64,000 nucleotides of DNA from Rhododendron vialii (lineage: Eukaryota > Streptophyta > Magnoliopsida > Ericales > Ericaceae). Under the pieces are notes generated by a model that was not told where the DNA came from, did not search any database, and worked only from the letters and a program-made list of their open reading frames with translations. Both the position numbers and the translations under genes were made by a program. The DNA lies in contig NC_080567.1 in the NCBI RefSeq assembly GCF_030253575.1, forward strand, positions 32,937,501-33,001,500, read 5' to 3'. Positions 1-9,157 of the stretch are shown here, one piece after another (the stretch's first letter is position 1; each line of letters opens with the position of its first letter).

Positions 1-779
1 CAAGACAAATCATAGGGGCTTTAGGCATTACAGCCTAAATAATGATATTTTTTCTATTATGAACTTGATTAGTGAAGGTTATCAATGGTGTGGTGCATAG
101 AAGGGAATGTGGCATGATGCTATACAACCGCTATGACTCACATTGGTGGTCTGAATTAATCACAGTATTAAAGTTTCTAATTGGTTTGAACCTATTGGTT
201 TTTTTTTTTTTAAATCCGTGATCACGTGTCAAAGTTTTTTAGTGTGGAGCCCACTCAAGTCATTTTAAACAAAATGCATATTTTGAAAAAATACACTTTG
301 CATCACAATCGGCTTGATGGGCCAAGTGGGAGAATGTTAGTTTTTTCCCATTAGTGTGGCCCACTAGCCTTCACGTTTTGTGCAAATGGAACTCTATTAT
401 CAGATAAGCCAATGAAGTGATATGGTTCATTACGATAACTAATTAGAATTATAGATTAAGGAAAACTCATGATAATAAAAGAGACTTTGATGGACTAGGT
501 GTCTTTTAATAATTATCTCTATGGCCCTCTTCTCTCCTCTATAAAAGGTAGAATACTCACCCCTTATTCATACGGTTTTTCCATCAATTAAAGTACTGGG
601 GTATTTTAGAAAAGTAGAGACAGAGAAAAGAAGGTGAGCCAAGAATTAAGGTGTTTCTAATTAAGGGGTTTGTTCTCTCTAATCACGATGGCCAACAAAG
701 GTACGCTATTTATTGTTCTTGAGATGTGTTGAATTCAAGATCCTGTTATATCTGTTTTCCGCATAATAGTTTCAATACA
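1..779 (+). mobile_element. 3' end of an LTR retrotransposon (internal tail, purine tract, LTR)
   Basis: Positions 1-334 look like the non-coding tail of an LTR element and end in a purine-rich tract (AAGTGGGAGAA, 324-334). A candidate LTR then runs 335-779, starting TGTTAG and ending AATACA. It contains a TATA box (TATAAAA, 540-546) at a suitable place for a U3/R boundary. An ATG at 688 followed by a splice-donor-like GTACGC lies inside this LTR, so I do not call it a gene. No second LTR and no target duplication are visible because the window starts inside the element. The boundary at 779 is inferred from the TG/CA rule only. Confidence 0.5.
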
Positions 780-942
780 GATATTTAGATTTACATTTTA
801 ATCTCCAGGTTGGGGATTAACTTGCACTTCCGTTGTAACGTTTTCTTTTTGAACTGGTCGTGATTAATGTGGGATAAATCTCTTTATTCTTCCCAAAGGA
901 GAATTTTGATTTCAACCCGACCACTTTTGAAAATTCTATCAT

Positions 943-1047
943 CCATTCACTTTTTGTGGTTGGATTCTGTCTCTCTAGACTAAAGGTCTCGCCTTCTTTC
1001 TTGCTCCATTCACTTTTTGTGGCTGGATTCTGTCTCTCTAGACTAAA
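943..1047. repeat. 63-bp-period tandem duplication
   Basis: A stretch of about 42 bp beginning CCATTCACTTTTTGTGG occurs at 943-984 and again at 1006-1047, with one or two differences. It lies in non-coding sequence between the LTR and the next inverted-repeat element. Nothing else is seen in 780-1085. Confidence 0.8.
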
Positions 1048-1085
1048 ATATCCGTTGGAATAATATCTTTTTACATTTAATACAA

Positions 1086-1371
1086 GGGAAAGTCTTCAAT
1101 ACACACCTTTTAAGGTGTGTATCATATGCACCTATTGTGTGGTTCATATTGTGCCACCTCATAAAAAATTACTTGTAGGACCAGTCATTCGTAACATTTT
1201 ATTTCGTATCGTAACTTTTATACTAAAAATTCGTAACTTTTCAACAATATGATTCGTAACTTTTTAACAATAGATTCGTAACATTTTGGAATTCATTACA
1301 TTTTGGTGTATTTTAATAAGGGTGCATATGATACACACCCAAATAAGAGGTGTGTATTGTAGCACTTCCCG
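1086..1371. mobile_element. MITE with about 45-bp terminal inverted repeats
   Basis: The ends are inverted copies: GGGAAAGTCTTCAATACACACC at the left is mirrored at 1350-1371, and the pairing continues through GTGTGTATCATATGCACC. The interior repeats ATTCGTAAC four times (1187, 1229, 1252, 1274). A direct repeat of about 28 bp (1054-1082 and 1410-1438) lies outside both ends, but it is not adjacent to them, so no target duplication can be named. The superfamily is unassigned. It has no coding capacity. Confidence 0.75.
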
Positions 1372-1527
1372 TAATATTACAATTGTATCTTATTTTCTTC
1401 AAAAACTCTTGCAATAATATCTTTTTACATTTAATATATTGTCTTATGAGAAAAATGAGGCCCAATTTTCCCTTGAATTTTGGCGGGCTAAAACGACCGC
1501 ACCTCAAACTTGACCTCTGGGCTGGCC

Positions 1528-1880
1528 CTGCATCTTTGAGCCATAGTTACGACACTGGTAGTCTTGTAGTGGTTACTCAAAGCTCACCCACCACATCTTG
1601 GAGCTATAGTTGCAAACTTACAACACTGGTAGCGGTTACGGAAAGCTGAGCACCACATCTTCTGCCACTTCTTTTGCATCTGCATCGCTCCTGTAAAGAG
1701 GACAAATTAAGTCATCCATATTTTGTTTTTGATAGGAAACAAAATTTTATTAGAACTCGACAAATGATACATCAAGGAATGACCAATTATAAATCTGAGA
1801 GTTTCCTAGCCGGTTCAAGATTTCAGGTCTTGCAGGTTTATGCTTTTTCTTCTTCTCTGCAGAAACATTGAAATAATTTA
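1528..1880. repeat. LecRK-unit flank repeat, copy 1
   Basis: This non-coding stretch, recognised by GTTACGACACTGGTAGT and CTGAGCACCACATCTTCTGCC, recurs at 8480-8740 and 12090-12500. The other copies lie between LecRK units, so this one probably marks the remains of a further unit whose coding part is gone. The short reading frames across it are not conserved between copies and are not genes. Confidence 0.75.
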
Positions 1881-2147
1881 CTCATCTTTTATATATACAA
1901 AACATAGTTTCAATGAGACATTCGAAACTCATCATCAAAGTCAACCTAACTTGTCTATTACAAGGACTCGGGGGTGCTGTAGTGCACTCCCGCACTACAC
2001 GTGTAGTTCGATCAAATTTTTGTTGTGCTGTGCATTTGGTCCCAATGTCAGTTGATCCGTACTGTTGGTAAATTTTGACGGACAAGATAAAGCAGTCACA
2101 GCACTTGTATTTTGTTATACTCCTATATTAGGGCTCATTTGGCTGTA

Positions 2148-2482
2148 AAACTGAAACAATAATATTTTTTTTTCTTTATTCAAAACCAAATTGAATTTGA
2201 TAATTTTGCGTCAAACTTTTGTGACTTAATAATTCACCTTGGCAAGAAGAATCGGAAAATTAAAAGTTTTGATGAAAACTCATATTTTTTTTCAAAAAGA
2301 CAGGAATAAGTAAAATAAGTTGATTTATTGACTTATTTTTTTCTTTATTTGAAAAATTATGAGTTTCGATCAAAAAGATTTCACTTTTCCGATTTCTCTT
2401 ATTGAGACGAATCATTAAATCACAAAAGTTTAACTCAAAATTAACAAATGAAAAAAAATTTAAATAATGACAAAAATGATAC
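2148..2482. mobile_element. AT-rich fold-back element
   Basis: The two halves form a long imperfect hairpin with its centre near 2315. The arms share AAACTTTTGTGA and AATCGGAAAA in opposite orientation. The same arm sequences occur in the fold-back element at 33908-34333, which shows a dispersed family. It lies just left of MULE-A. No coding sequence is present. Confidence 0.65.
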
Positions 2483-2499
2483 TTATCTCTTAAATTCAA

Positions 2500-4998
2500 G
2501 GAATATTTAAATATTCATCCTCTTTATCCATACCATGTAAGAAATCATCCCACCCTTTTTTCATGCTTATGTTTTCATCATCTTAGTTAGGGGTGTACAC
2601 GGTCCGGATTGGTCCGGTTCTCTAGAAAACCAGTAACCGGACCATTTCAAACGGTTCTAAGAAATTGAGAACCAGAACCTAACCAATATATGATTGGAAC
2701 CGAATCAGAACCAAACCGCAAAATCGGTCCGGTTTTGGTTCGGCTCCGGTTCCGATTCTATCTAATTATCATCCAAACCTATCACCGGTGTGTGAGAAAG
2801 AGAGACGTGAGATTGAAATTATAAAGACTAATCCGTTAAATAAGGTTGCAAAGAATTAAAAGAATAAGAAGGTAATCTATTAGAATAGAAAAAGAAGAAA
2901 GAAAATAAAAACTTTCCTAACGAATGAGATTTCATCTCTAAATAAAGTAAGTTTAGCAAGAAAGAGATTAACTTACCAAATTACACACATATATTTATTT
3001 TATATAATTATATATATTAGTTTTAAACGGTCCGGTCCAGTTCTAACCACGGTTCTTTAATTGAGAACCAGTAACCGAACCAAAATTAACGGTTCTTATT
3101 TTTTTTGGAACCATAACCTGACCGCAGAACCACAGAACCAGACCAAATATGACGGTTCGGTCCGGATCGGACCGGTTTTACGGTTCGGGCGGTTTTCTTG
3201 AACACCCCTAATCTTAGTGTGTTAATTACCTTTCTTACCCTTTTTGCTATAATATACATATATCATATTATATTTTTTTCCTAATTTAGTAGGATTGGAT
3301 TAGATTGGTTTCCCAATTTAGTGGAATTTGATTGGATTGTTTTCCCAATTTAGTGGGATTTTATAAATTTAAATATGATTGATTACTTTTATTTTTTTAT
3401 CCTATTACTTTTATATTTCAAATTAAATCAAACAATCACAATTCATGATTGTTTGGTAATTTTAATATGATTGATTATTTTTATATTTCAATGATAATAT
3501 TTTGGGTGTATGTCATGTTTATTAAATCGGTTTCAAGCTAGATTACGAATGGTCATGAAATGTTGAAATTGACGTGGTAATTTAATCATGAAACGCTAAT
3601 CATGATAACACATGTTTTGATAGTAATTTAATCATATTTCATGGAATAAGATCAATTATAAATATGACCTTTTAACATGATCAATACATGTAAAAATGTG
3701 GTCAACTTATCAAGTTAATTTCATAAAATATGGTCATTTTATCATATCTGATTGGCCAATACCTATTTCATGGTAACTGCTACAAATAATCTACCATGAA
3801 TTCATAAACCACTATAATAACTCATCTGCTTGTACGTAATACACTATGACGCGAACATTATTTTGATGAACAATTATACATGCAATATTGATCATTTTCT
3901 GCAAATGATTTGCCATGAAAAAACAAACATATTTCAAAGATTCGATTCATGGAAACCATTCAAATAATTTTCCATGAAAAAACAAACATATTTCATGGTA
4001 ACCGCTACAAATAATCAACCATGAATTAAAAAACTACTATCAAAAACCAGATACTTGTACGTAATACACCATGATCCAACCATCAAGCCCATCTGTTTGT
4101 TCTAAAATAATTTCAAAGGTCATGGAAAATTAGATCAAGCCTATTACCTACAAAATTAGACCATCAAAAACTTAATTAACAAACTCAACATTGTCCTTCA
4201 ATGGCTCCCATCTGTACGTTTCTATGGTTTCCATCCAAACAGCTTCATGAGGGAGATCGCAACGCCCATATACATCATCTGAGGACAACAAGAACCCACC
4301 ACACTCCACCGTCGTGGATTCCGCCGGAACTCGTCAAAGACCCCGGCGGCCGAGCCACCTTCGTGGTGTCAGCCACAAGAGGAAATCAGCAGCAATGGCG
4401 AGACCCCTCCGGCGACGTCATCTAAGGGCCAAGCTCGCGAGAAGAACTCCTCAGCGCGCTGCGGCGGCAAGAGGCTATGAAAATCGAGGAGGTGATGGTC
4501 GGTAAGCGGCGGCGGTGGTATGAAGTGATTAGATCGCGTGGTGTTAATGCTCATGCAGTTCCAATTCTGGCTGGTTAGTCGCTTGTCGGCAGCAGTACTA
4601 CTGGTCTCAATTTAGGGAGAGAGGGTAGAGAGTGGAGAAATTTTCAGCGTGGTCTTGGTTTTCTGCGTTTAGGACGACTGGTCTGGGTTTTCAGCTTTTA
4701 GGATTTTAGGAAAATAGGGAGCCCAAATTTAAAATGGAGGATCAATATCTTTGACGAGACTTTCGGGATTGACTGGAGAAATCTTTGGGGATCAATCGCC
4801 GGTAAAATCGTGAGGACTGAATTTGTTAAGTTACCGTCCCATTTTTTCGTTGATATATATATATAGACACAATAACGGGGATCATAAAAGGGTATTACGG
4901 GGATTAAAAAGGTGGAAGGACGAAAACATAAGTAGTTCAAAAGTGCGGGATGAAAACTTAAATAGATTGGGGTTCAAGGATGATTTTTTAAGTAACCC
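2500..4998. mobile_element. MULE-A, non-autonomous Mutator-like element
   Basis: The element is bounded by a perfect 9-bp target duplication TAAATTCAA (2491-2499 and 4999-5007), the length typical of Mutator-like elements. The ends are inverted repeats of about 75 bp: the left begins GGAATATTTAAATATTCATCC, and the right on the other strand begins GGGTTACTTAAAAAATCATCC; both continue to a shared TTATGTTTTC. It is a relative of MULE-B (14297-16224), which has similar termini and a 9-bp duplication of its own. The interior has many CATGAAA-type repeats (a 225-bp period at 3766/3991 and a 57-bp period near 3911/3968) and a GC-rich stretch at 4250-4510. No transposase frame is visible. A hAT element (2588-3210) is nested near the left end. 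Confidence 0.85.
2588..3210. mobile_element. Non-autonomous hAT element nested in MULE-A
   Basis: A perfect 8-bp target duplication ATCTTAGT (2580-2587 and 3211-3218) flanks ends TAGGGGTGTACACGG and ...CTTGAACACCCCTA. Eight base pairs is the hAT signature. The subterminal parts are dense in ACCGGACC/GGTCCGG/AACCGTT-type motifs on both strands, which may be transposase binding sites. There is no transposase. It inserted after MULE-A, because it sits inside that element's left inverted repeat region. Confidence 0.88.
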
Positions 4999-5399
4999 TA
5001 AATTCAAACCCATAGTGCGTTACTTTTTGAGTTTTGTTGTTTATACAGTTAGAGAGAGAGAGAGATGGATAGGTGAATTGGCAGAAACAGTTAGAGAGAG
5101 AGAGAGAGAGAGAGAGATATGGGTGAATTGGATTGTAGTGAGAGAATCAGAGAAACTGAGATAGACAGGAGTAACTGCGGGTGAGAGAGAAAAAGAGGTG
5201 TTAGACCAATTTTTAATTCTAATCCATATTAAATCTACTCTCAACCTATCTAAATCCATAAAAATATGGGTTGACATTACACAATATGAACGGATTGAGT
5301 TGGGTTACAAGTGGGCGAATTTAGAGGAATTAAAAAATATGAATTAAAATTGCCACTTCTATTATTTAGTGTTTTATAGGGGTTCATTGAAGATGCTCT
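4999..5399. other. Non-coding stretch with GA microsatellites
   Basis: Two (GA)n tracts lie at about 5049-5065 and 5092-5117. The rest is AT-rich sequence without a recognisable gene. The reading frame crossing the tracts is an artefact of the repeat. Confidence 0.7.
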
Positions 5400-5605
5400 T
5401 AGTATGTGAAATGATGAATTAGTTCTTGTGTACTGATTCAAATGCAAGAATTTGCGTTGCCGTGTGCTTTTTTACAACGTAACTCACCAACTGTTGGAGA
5501 ATTTTCCTGGTCAACTTTGTTACTTATTTCAGTTTTTTTGGATTAACTTTCACTGGTTTGATTCTAATAGAGCAGTCTTTTTCATGTTTTGGGCACGTTA
5601 ATTAA
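5400..5605 (-). repeat. Inverted copy of the LecRK upstream module
   Basis: Read on the minus strand this matches the stretch just upstream of the intact LecRK (8860-9080), including the GTTGACCAGGAAA block, the CCAACAGTTGG block and the GCACACGG block. No LecRK coding sequence follows it on the minus strand, where MULE-A now lies. It is therefore either an orphaned promoter fragment or the remains of a unit in opposite orientation. Confidence 0.75.
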
Positions 5606-5689
5606 ACAAAAATATAATTGACCACTATACTAGATCGACCCATTTTTGAGGAAAAGATAAATAAATTAAATTATAGAAACAAGGTTAGG

Positions 5690-5935
5690 CGGAGTTTCAG
5701 TTTCTTTGTAAACCTTATTTTTCAAAAAGAAAATAATTTCAAACTCAAATATAATGAAAATGAAAAATAATTTTTTGATCTTTTTTTTTTGCACCATTTG
5801 AAAAATCTCAACGAGATCTATAAAATAAGATCCATATTAATAAAAAAATTATTTGAGTAAATATATAATTTTTGAACTTAAAATTATTTTCTTTTTAAAA
5901 AAGAAGGTTTAATAAGAAGCTGGAACGGGGCCTTA
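5690..5935. repeat. Dispersed AT-rich repeat, copy 1
   Basis: The stretch shares long similarity with 28020-28260, for example CAAACTCAAATATAA and AGATCCATATT, and has GTTTC/GGAACGGGG-like edges. It is probably an old MITE family. The class is unassigned. Confidence 0.55.
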
Positions 5936-6002
5936 GCTGCCAAAGGACTTAAAATAATGCTAGAGAAGCTAAATTTTATTTTTGGGCTTGTAATAGGAAT
6001 TT

Positions 6003-6045
6003 GGGGGTGCTGTAGTGCACCCCCACACTACACGTGTAGTGCGGC
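6003..6045. repeat. Short repeat with palindromic core
   Basis: The motif GGGGGTGCTGTAGTGCAC followed by CACTACACGTGTAGT also occurs at 1970-2012. The core is nearly palindromic. It could be one end of a small transposon, but the other end is not visible at either site. Confidence 0.5.
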
Positions 6046-6419
6046 CAATTCGGTTACACTCATTTGCCATTTTTTTAAAAGAGAAGAGAAATTAGATCAT
6101 GTTTACTAATTCCAACACCCGTTCAAAATTTTGATAGAAAATTGATTAGGATTCTTTGAGATTAACCTTATCTACTACTCGTATACGGGAGTTTATATTT
6201 TTTACGAATTTTGACATTTTCAAGCCAACTCGGCCTTCAACTTGGCTCATTGCTATTTGTTAGCCGTGTTGCTTTTTGAAGCATTCACAAAGTGGACTCA
6301 TATTCAACCCATACTGGGGGAAGAATAGAGGAGAAGAAAGGGGAAAAAGAAGGAAAGGAAATTATTATTATTTTTTCAAAAAAAAAAAAAAGAAAAGAAA
6401 AACGGGTCGGGTCATGCGG

Positions 6420-6560
6420 GTTTGGGCTTGGCTTGAGCCGTATTCGACCCGACCCGTTTCAACCCGTTTATTATTCAACCCATATTCGACCCGTCCATAT
6501 TCAACCCGTGACCCGTTTCAACCCGTCCAAACCCAACCCAATCGGTCCATTTGCCACCTC
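6420..6560. repeat. Degenerate ACCCGTTTCA / TTCAACCC repeat
   Basis: Irregular copies of GACCCGTTTCAACCC and CATATTCAACCC fill this stretch. They leave two overlapping frames open (6276-6570), but the encoded repeats follow from the DNA repeat and look like no protein family I recognise. Many plant MITEs carry such sequence. Confidence 0.6.
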
Positions 6561-6695
6561 TACTAAATAGCGTGAATGGTTAAAATTTTTCCTAGTGAAT
6601 GTGTAGAAATTAGCTCCAATCGACTATATAAGTTGGTCCATAAACTTATCACTCTATACATTTAGCCACCCGTTTATGTACTCATTAAATTTGGT

Positions 6696-7217
6696 GGGCC
6701 CAATTTTCTAATACAAAAACACTTTTCCGATTTTCTGTTATAATGTGAGGTTTCGAAATGATGTTAAAAAAAGCAACTTCCTTTTTGGCTGGAAGCAAAG
6801 ATGAAATTGGAGGAATATATAAATGCTACTGGTACAGTGGCTGCTGTACAGCAGCCGCGTACAGATCACTTTTGTGCCCATCTCGGGTCCCGTAGCCTAA
6901 ATTTTAAAGCAAAGTTGGATGATTCGTAAACACCCTTCCCGATATCGGATTGAGGTGATTTTTTACAGGGACCCTAAATGAAGTATTTTGAACAAAATGA
7001 GTGGTTCCGATCATTTTTACGGATTCCGAGATGGGCACAAAAGTGATCTGTACGCGGCTGCTGCTGTACCAGTAGCAACGTCCATATATATTTGGGCCCA
7101 ATTTACAAATTAAAAAACTGTTTTTTGATTTTATGGGATAAAATGTGAGGTTTTCAAAATGTTGTTGCAACGAAAATAGTCCTTCTCTACCTGGAAACAA
7201 AATTGACGTTGGGAGGG
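6696..7217. mobile_element. MITE (6824-7077) between two copies of an imperfect direct repeat
   Basis: An inverted-repeat element of 254 bp runs 6824-7077, with arms of about 60 bp (TGCTACTGGTACAG..., CGCGTACAGATCAC...). It sits between two related stretches, 6696-6812 and 7090-7217, which share GGGCCCAATTT and ATGTGAGGTTT. The order suggests that the MITE lies at the joint of an older tandem duplication. No target duplication could be fixed. 7218-7470 shows nothing further. Confidence 0.6.
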
Positions 7218-7529
7218 ATTTTCCAAAAATGAAGTATTAACACTCCTCACTTATTTAAAGACTTCATTTGGTCTCTTTTTTTTTTTTAGGGGTTTCATAC
7301 AATTAAATTAACTAGTCCATTGGGGATATAATCTACCCAATAAACTAATGATCACTTATCAATAATGGGTCTCATTTTTATGAAAAAAACGTCCATTCAG
7401 CCATTTAATTTTAACTATTCCATTGGAGATGTTCTAACCTATTAAAAGAACTCTGGACGAATTCTTCAGTTATTTAAATGCCAAAGATTCATCCAAAACC
7501 CACAAAACTCCCAATTTCTCCCCACAGCC

Positions 7530-7793
7530 ATGGCTATCTTCAACTTCCAAATCATGCCATATTCTCTCTCCATGTTGATCTTCTGCATTCTATTCTTCAA
7601 ACAACACTGACCTTCAACCTGGCAAACTTAGGCGATCAAGATCGAAAGGCTAACATAACAACATTCGGAGCAGCCAATATCTCAACCCAAGGCCTCCAAC
7701 TCACCGATCTGCAGAATAAAGTCGGTAAAGCAACTTACATCCATCGCCTTCACCTTTGGGATAATTCCATTGGAAACTTATCAAAGAAAACTA
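7530..7793 (+). pseudogene. Truncated L-type LecRK pseudogene (lectin N-terminus only)
   Basis: The start MAIFNFQI and the TATTTAAA box 52 bp upstream (7471-7478) match the intact LecRK at 9158. The frame opened by this ATG ends at a TGA after about 26 codons because of a small indel in the signal peptide. The lectin sequence continues in another frame (TLTFNLANLGDQD ... YIHRLHLWDNS). Similarity stops near 7793, about 85 codons into the family, just before a fold-back element. There is no stalk, membrane segment or kinase. It is not expected to make a working product. Confidence 0.85.
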
Positions 7794-7903
7794 AAGATTA
7801 CAAGTCTTCTCTTTCCTCTCAGAGAAAAGTTCTCTTGCACTCTCTCTCGCTAGAATTCTCTCCATACAGCATTAAGAAATAAATTAATACAACTGATATA
7901 TAT

Positions 7904-8270
7904 GGGGCCGGTTATAGGGACAATACATTTGACAACACTTTTGACAACACATTTTTCAGAGCCCCACGTGAATAATCGGAGCAGTTCAATTTGTTTAAAA
8001 CATGTTTTTAAAGGTTCTCATAAAAAATCAACTCATTTAGATATGGACAAGGGCTTGATCGGCTCATTCAATTTTATCCTGTCAAATTTGACAGAAATCA
8101 ATTAAATGAGCCGATCAAGCCCTTACCGATATCCAAATAAGTTGATTTTTTATGGGACCTCTTAAAAACATGTTTTAAATATATTGAATGGCTCCGATCA
8201 ATTGTATGAAGGTCCCACGTGAAATTTTGAAAACTGTGTTGTCAAATGTATTGTTCCTAGAACCGGCCCC
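7904..8270. mobile_element. Perfect-ended fold-back element, 367 bp, 9-bp target duplication
   Basis: Almost the whole element is one hairpin. It starts GGGGCCGGTT and ends AACCGGCCCC, with the centre at CTGTCAAATTTGACAG near 8085. It is flanked by GATATATAT at 7895-7903 and 8271-8279, a 9-bp duplication that points to Mutator-type transposition. The open frame inside it is a by-product. Confidence 0.85.
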
Positions 8271-8289
8271 GATATATATATAAGTAACC

Positions 8290-8740
8290 CTAAGTGATAG
8301 CTAAACACCTCCAACTGACTTAGGCCGCGAGCCCCTCCTGGACGCGAGACCCCGCCGCAAGACACCCTCTACCGCGGGACCCCTCCTGCTGCATGATCCT
8401 GTCGCGGACCACTTGCCGCGGTACTCTTTGTGCGGGTTGCGGATCTCTGTTGTTAAACTCCGTTGCTGAAAGTTGTCTGCATCCCCAACAGTTACGACAC
8501 TGGTAGTTTGGTAGTGGTTCCTCAAAGCTCACCACCACATCTTGAAGCCATAGTTTACAAACTTAACAACACTGGCAGCGGTTACTGAAAGCTGAGCACC
8601 ACATCTTCTGCCACTTCTTTTCCATCTGCATCACTCTTGTAAAGAAGGCAAATTAAGTCGTCCTAATTTTTTATTTTGGTAGGCAACAAATTTTTATTTG
8701 AACTCGACAAAAGGTACATCGATGAATGACTAATTACAGT
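8290..8740. repeat. GC-rich patch followed by LecRK-unit flank repeat, copy 2
   Basis: 8290-8480 is unusually GC-rich for this region (GCGAGCCCCTCC, CCGCGGGACC) and matches nothing else in the window. 8480-8740 is the second copy of the flank repeat seen at 1528-1880 and 12090-12500. No gene is supported here. Confidence 0.65.
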
Positions 8741-8859
8741 CCTCGCCATGCTGTTTACCAGAACTTGTTCGATCTCTAGCATTATTTTAAGTCCTTTGGC
8801 AGCTAACCTGTTTCCATAATTTATTTTATCTATCTTTTCGTCAACAATGGGTCATCTAG

Positions 8860-9097
8860 TACAGTGGTCAACGATATTTTAGTTTGAATTCACGTGCCCA
8901 AAACATGAAAAAAGAAAGCACACGGTAACTCAAATTAATCAAAAATAAATAAAATAAGTAACAAAGTTGACCAGGAAAGTTCTCCAACAGTTGGCGAATT
9001 ATGATGCAAGAAAGCACACGGTAACGCAAATTATTGCATTTGAACCAGCAGACAAAGACTAATTCATCATTTGACATCCTAACCAAAATTCTTCAGT
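8860..9097 (+). repeat. LecRK upstream module, copy 1
   Basis: This non-coding block directly upstream of the intact LecRK is shared with 13634-13880 and, inverted, with 5400-5605. The conserved parts include AACAAAGTTGACC, TTCTCCAACAGT and GAAAGCACACGGTA. TTGACC contains a W-box-type TTGAC core, a known WRKY factor site. That role is inference. Confidence 0.65.
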
Positions 9098-9105
9098 TAT
9101 TTAAA
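9098..9105 (+). promoter_or_regulatory. TATA-like box of the intact LecRK
   Basis: TATTTAAA lies 52 bp upstream of the ATG at 9158. The same octamer stands 52 bp upstream of the ATG of the pseudogene at 7530 and 50 bp upstream of the lectin-only frame at 24112. Constant sequence and spacing suggest the core promoter with a very short 5' leader. Confidence 0.6.
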
Positions 9106-9157
9106 ATGTCAAAAGTTCATCCAAAACCCACAAAACTCCCGATTTCTCCCCACAGCC

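Noticed and set aside
688-706. ATGGCCAACAAAG followed by a splice-donor-like GTACGC, downstream of a TATA box, as a first exon
   Set aside because: It lies inside a candidate LTR whose TATA box and TG/CA ends explain it, and no second exon was found downstream.
4201-4554. Overlapping frames on both strands in the GC-rich part of MULE-A
   Set aside because: They have no family features and lie in the transposon interior; GC-rich composition alone keeps them open.
6276-6570. Two overlapping plus-strand frames
   Set aside because: They are produced by poly(A) and ACCCGTTTCA repeats.
7902-8105. Small frame after the first LecRK pseudogene
   Set aside because: It lies in one arm of the fold-back element 7904-8270.
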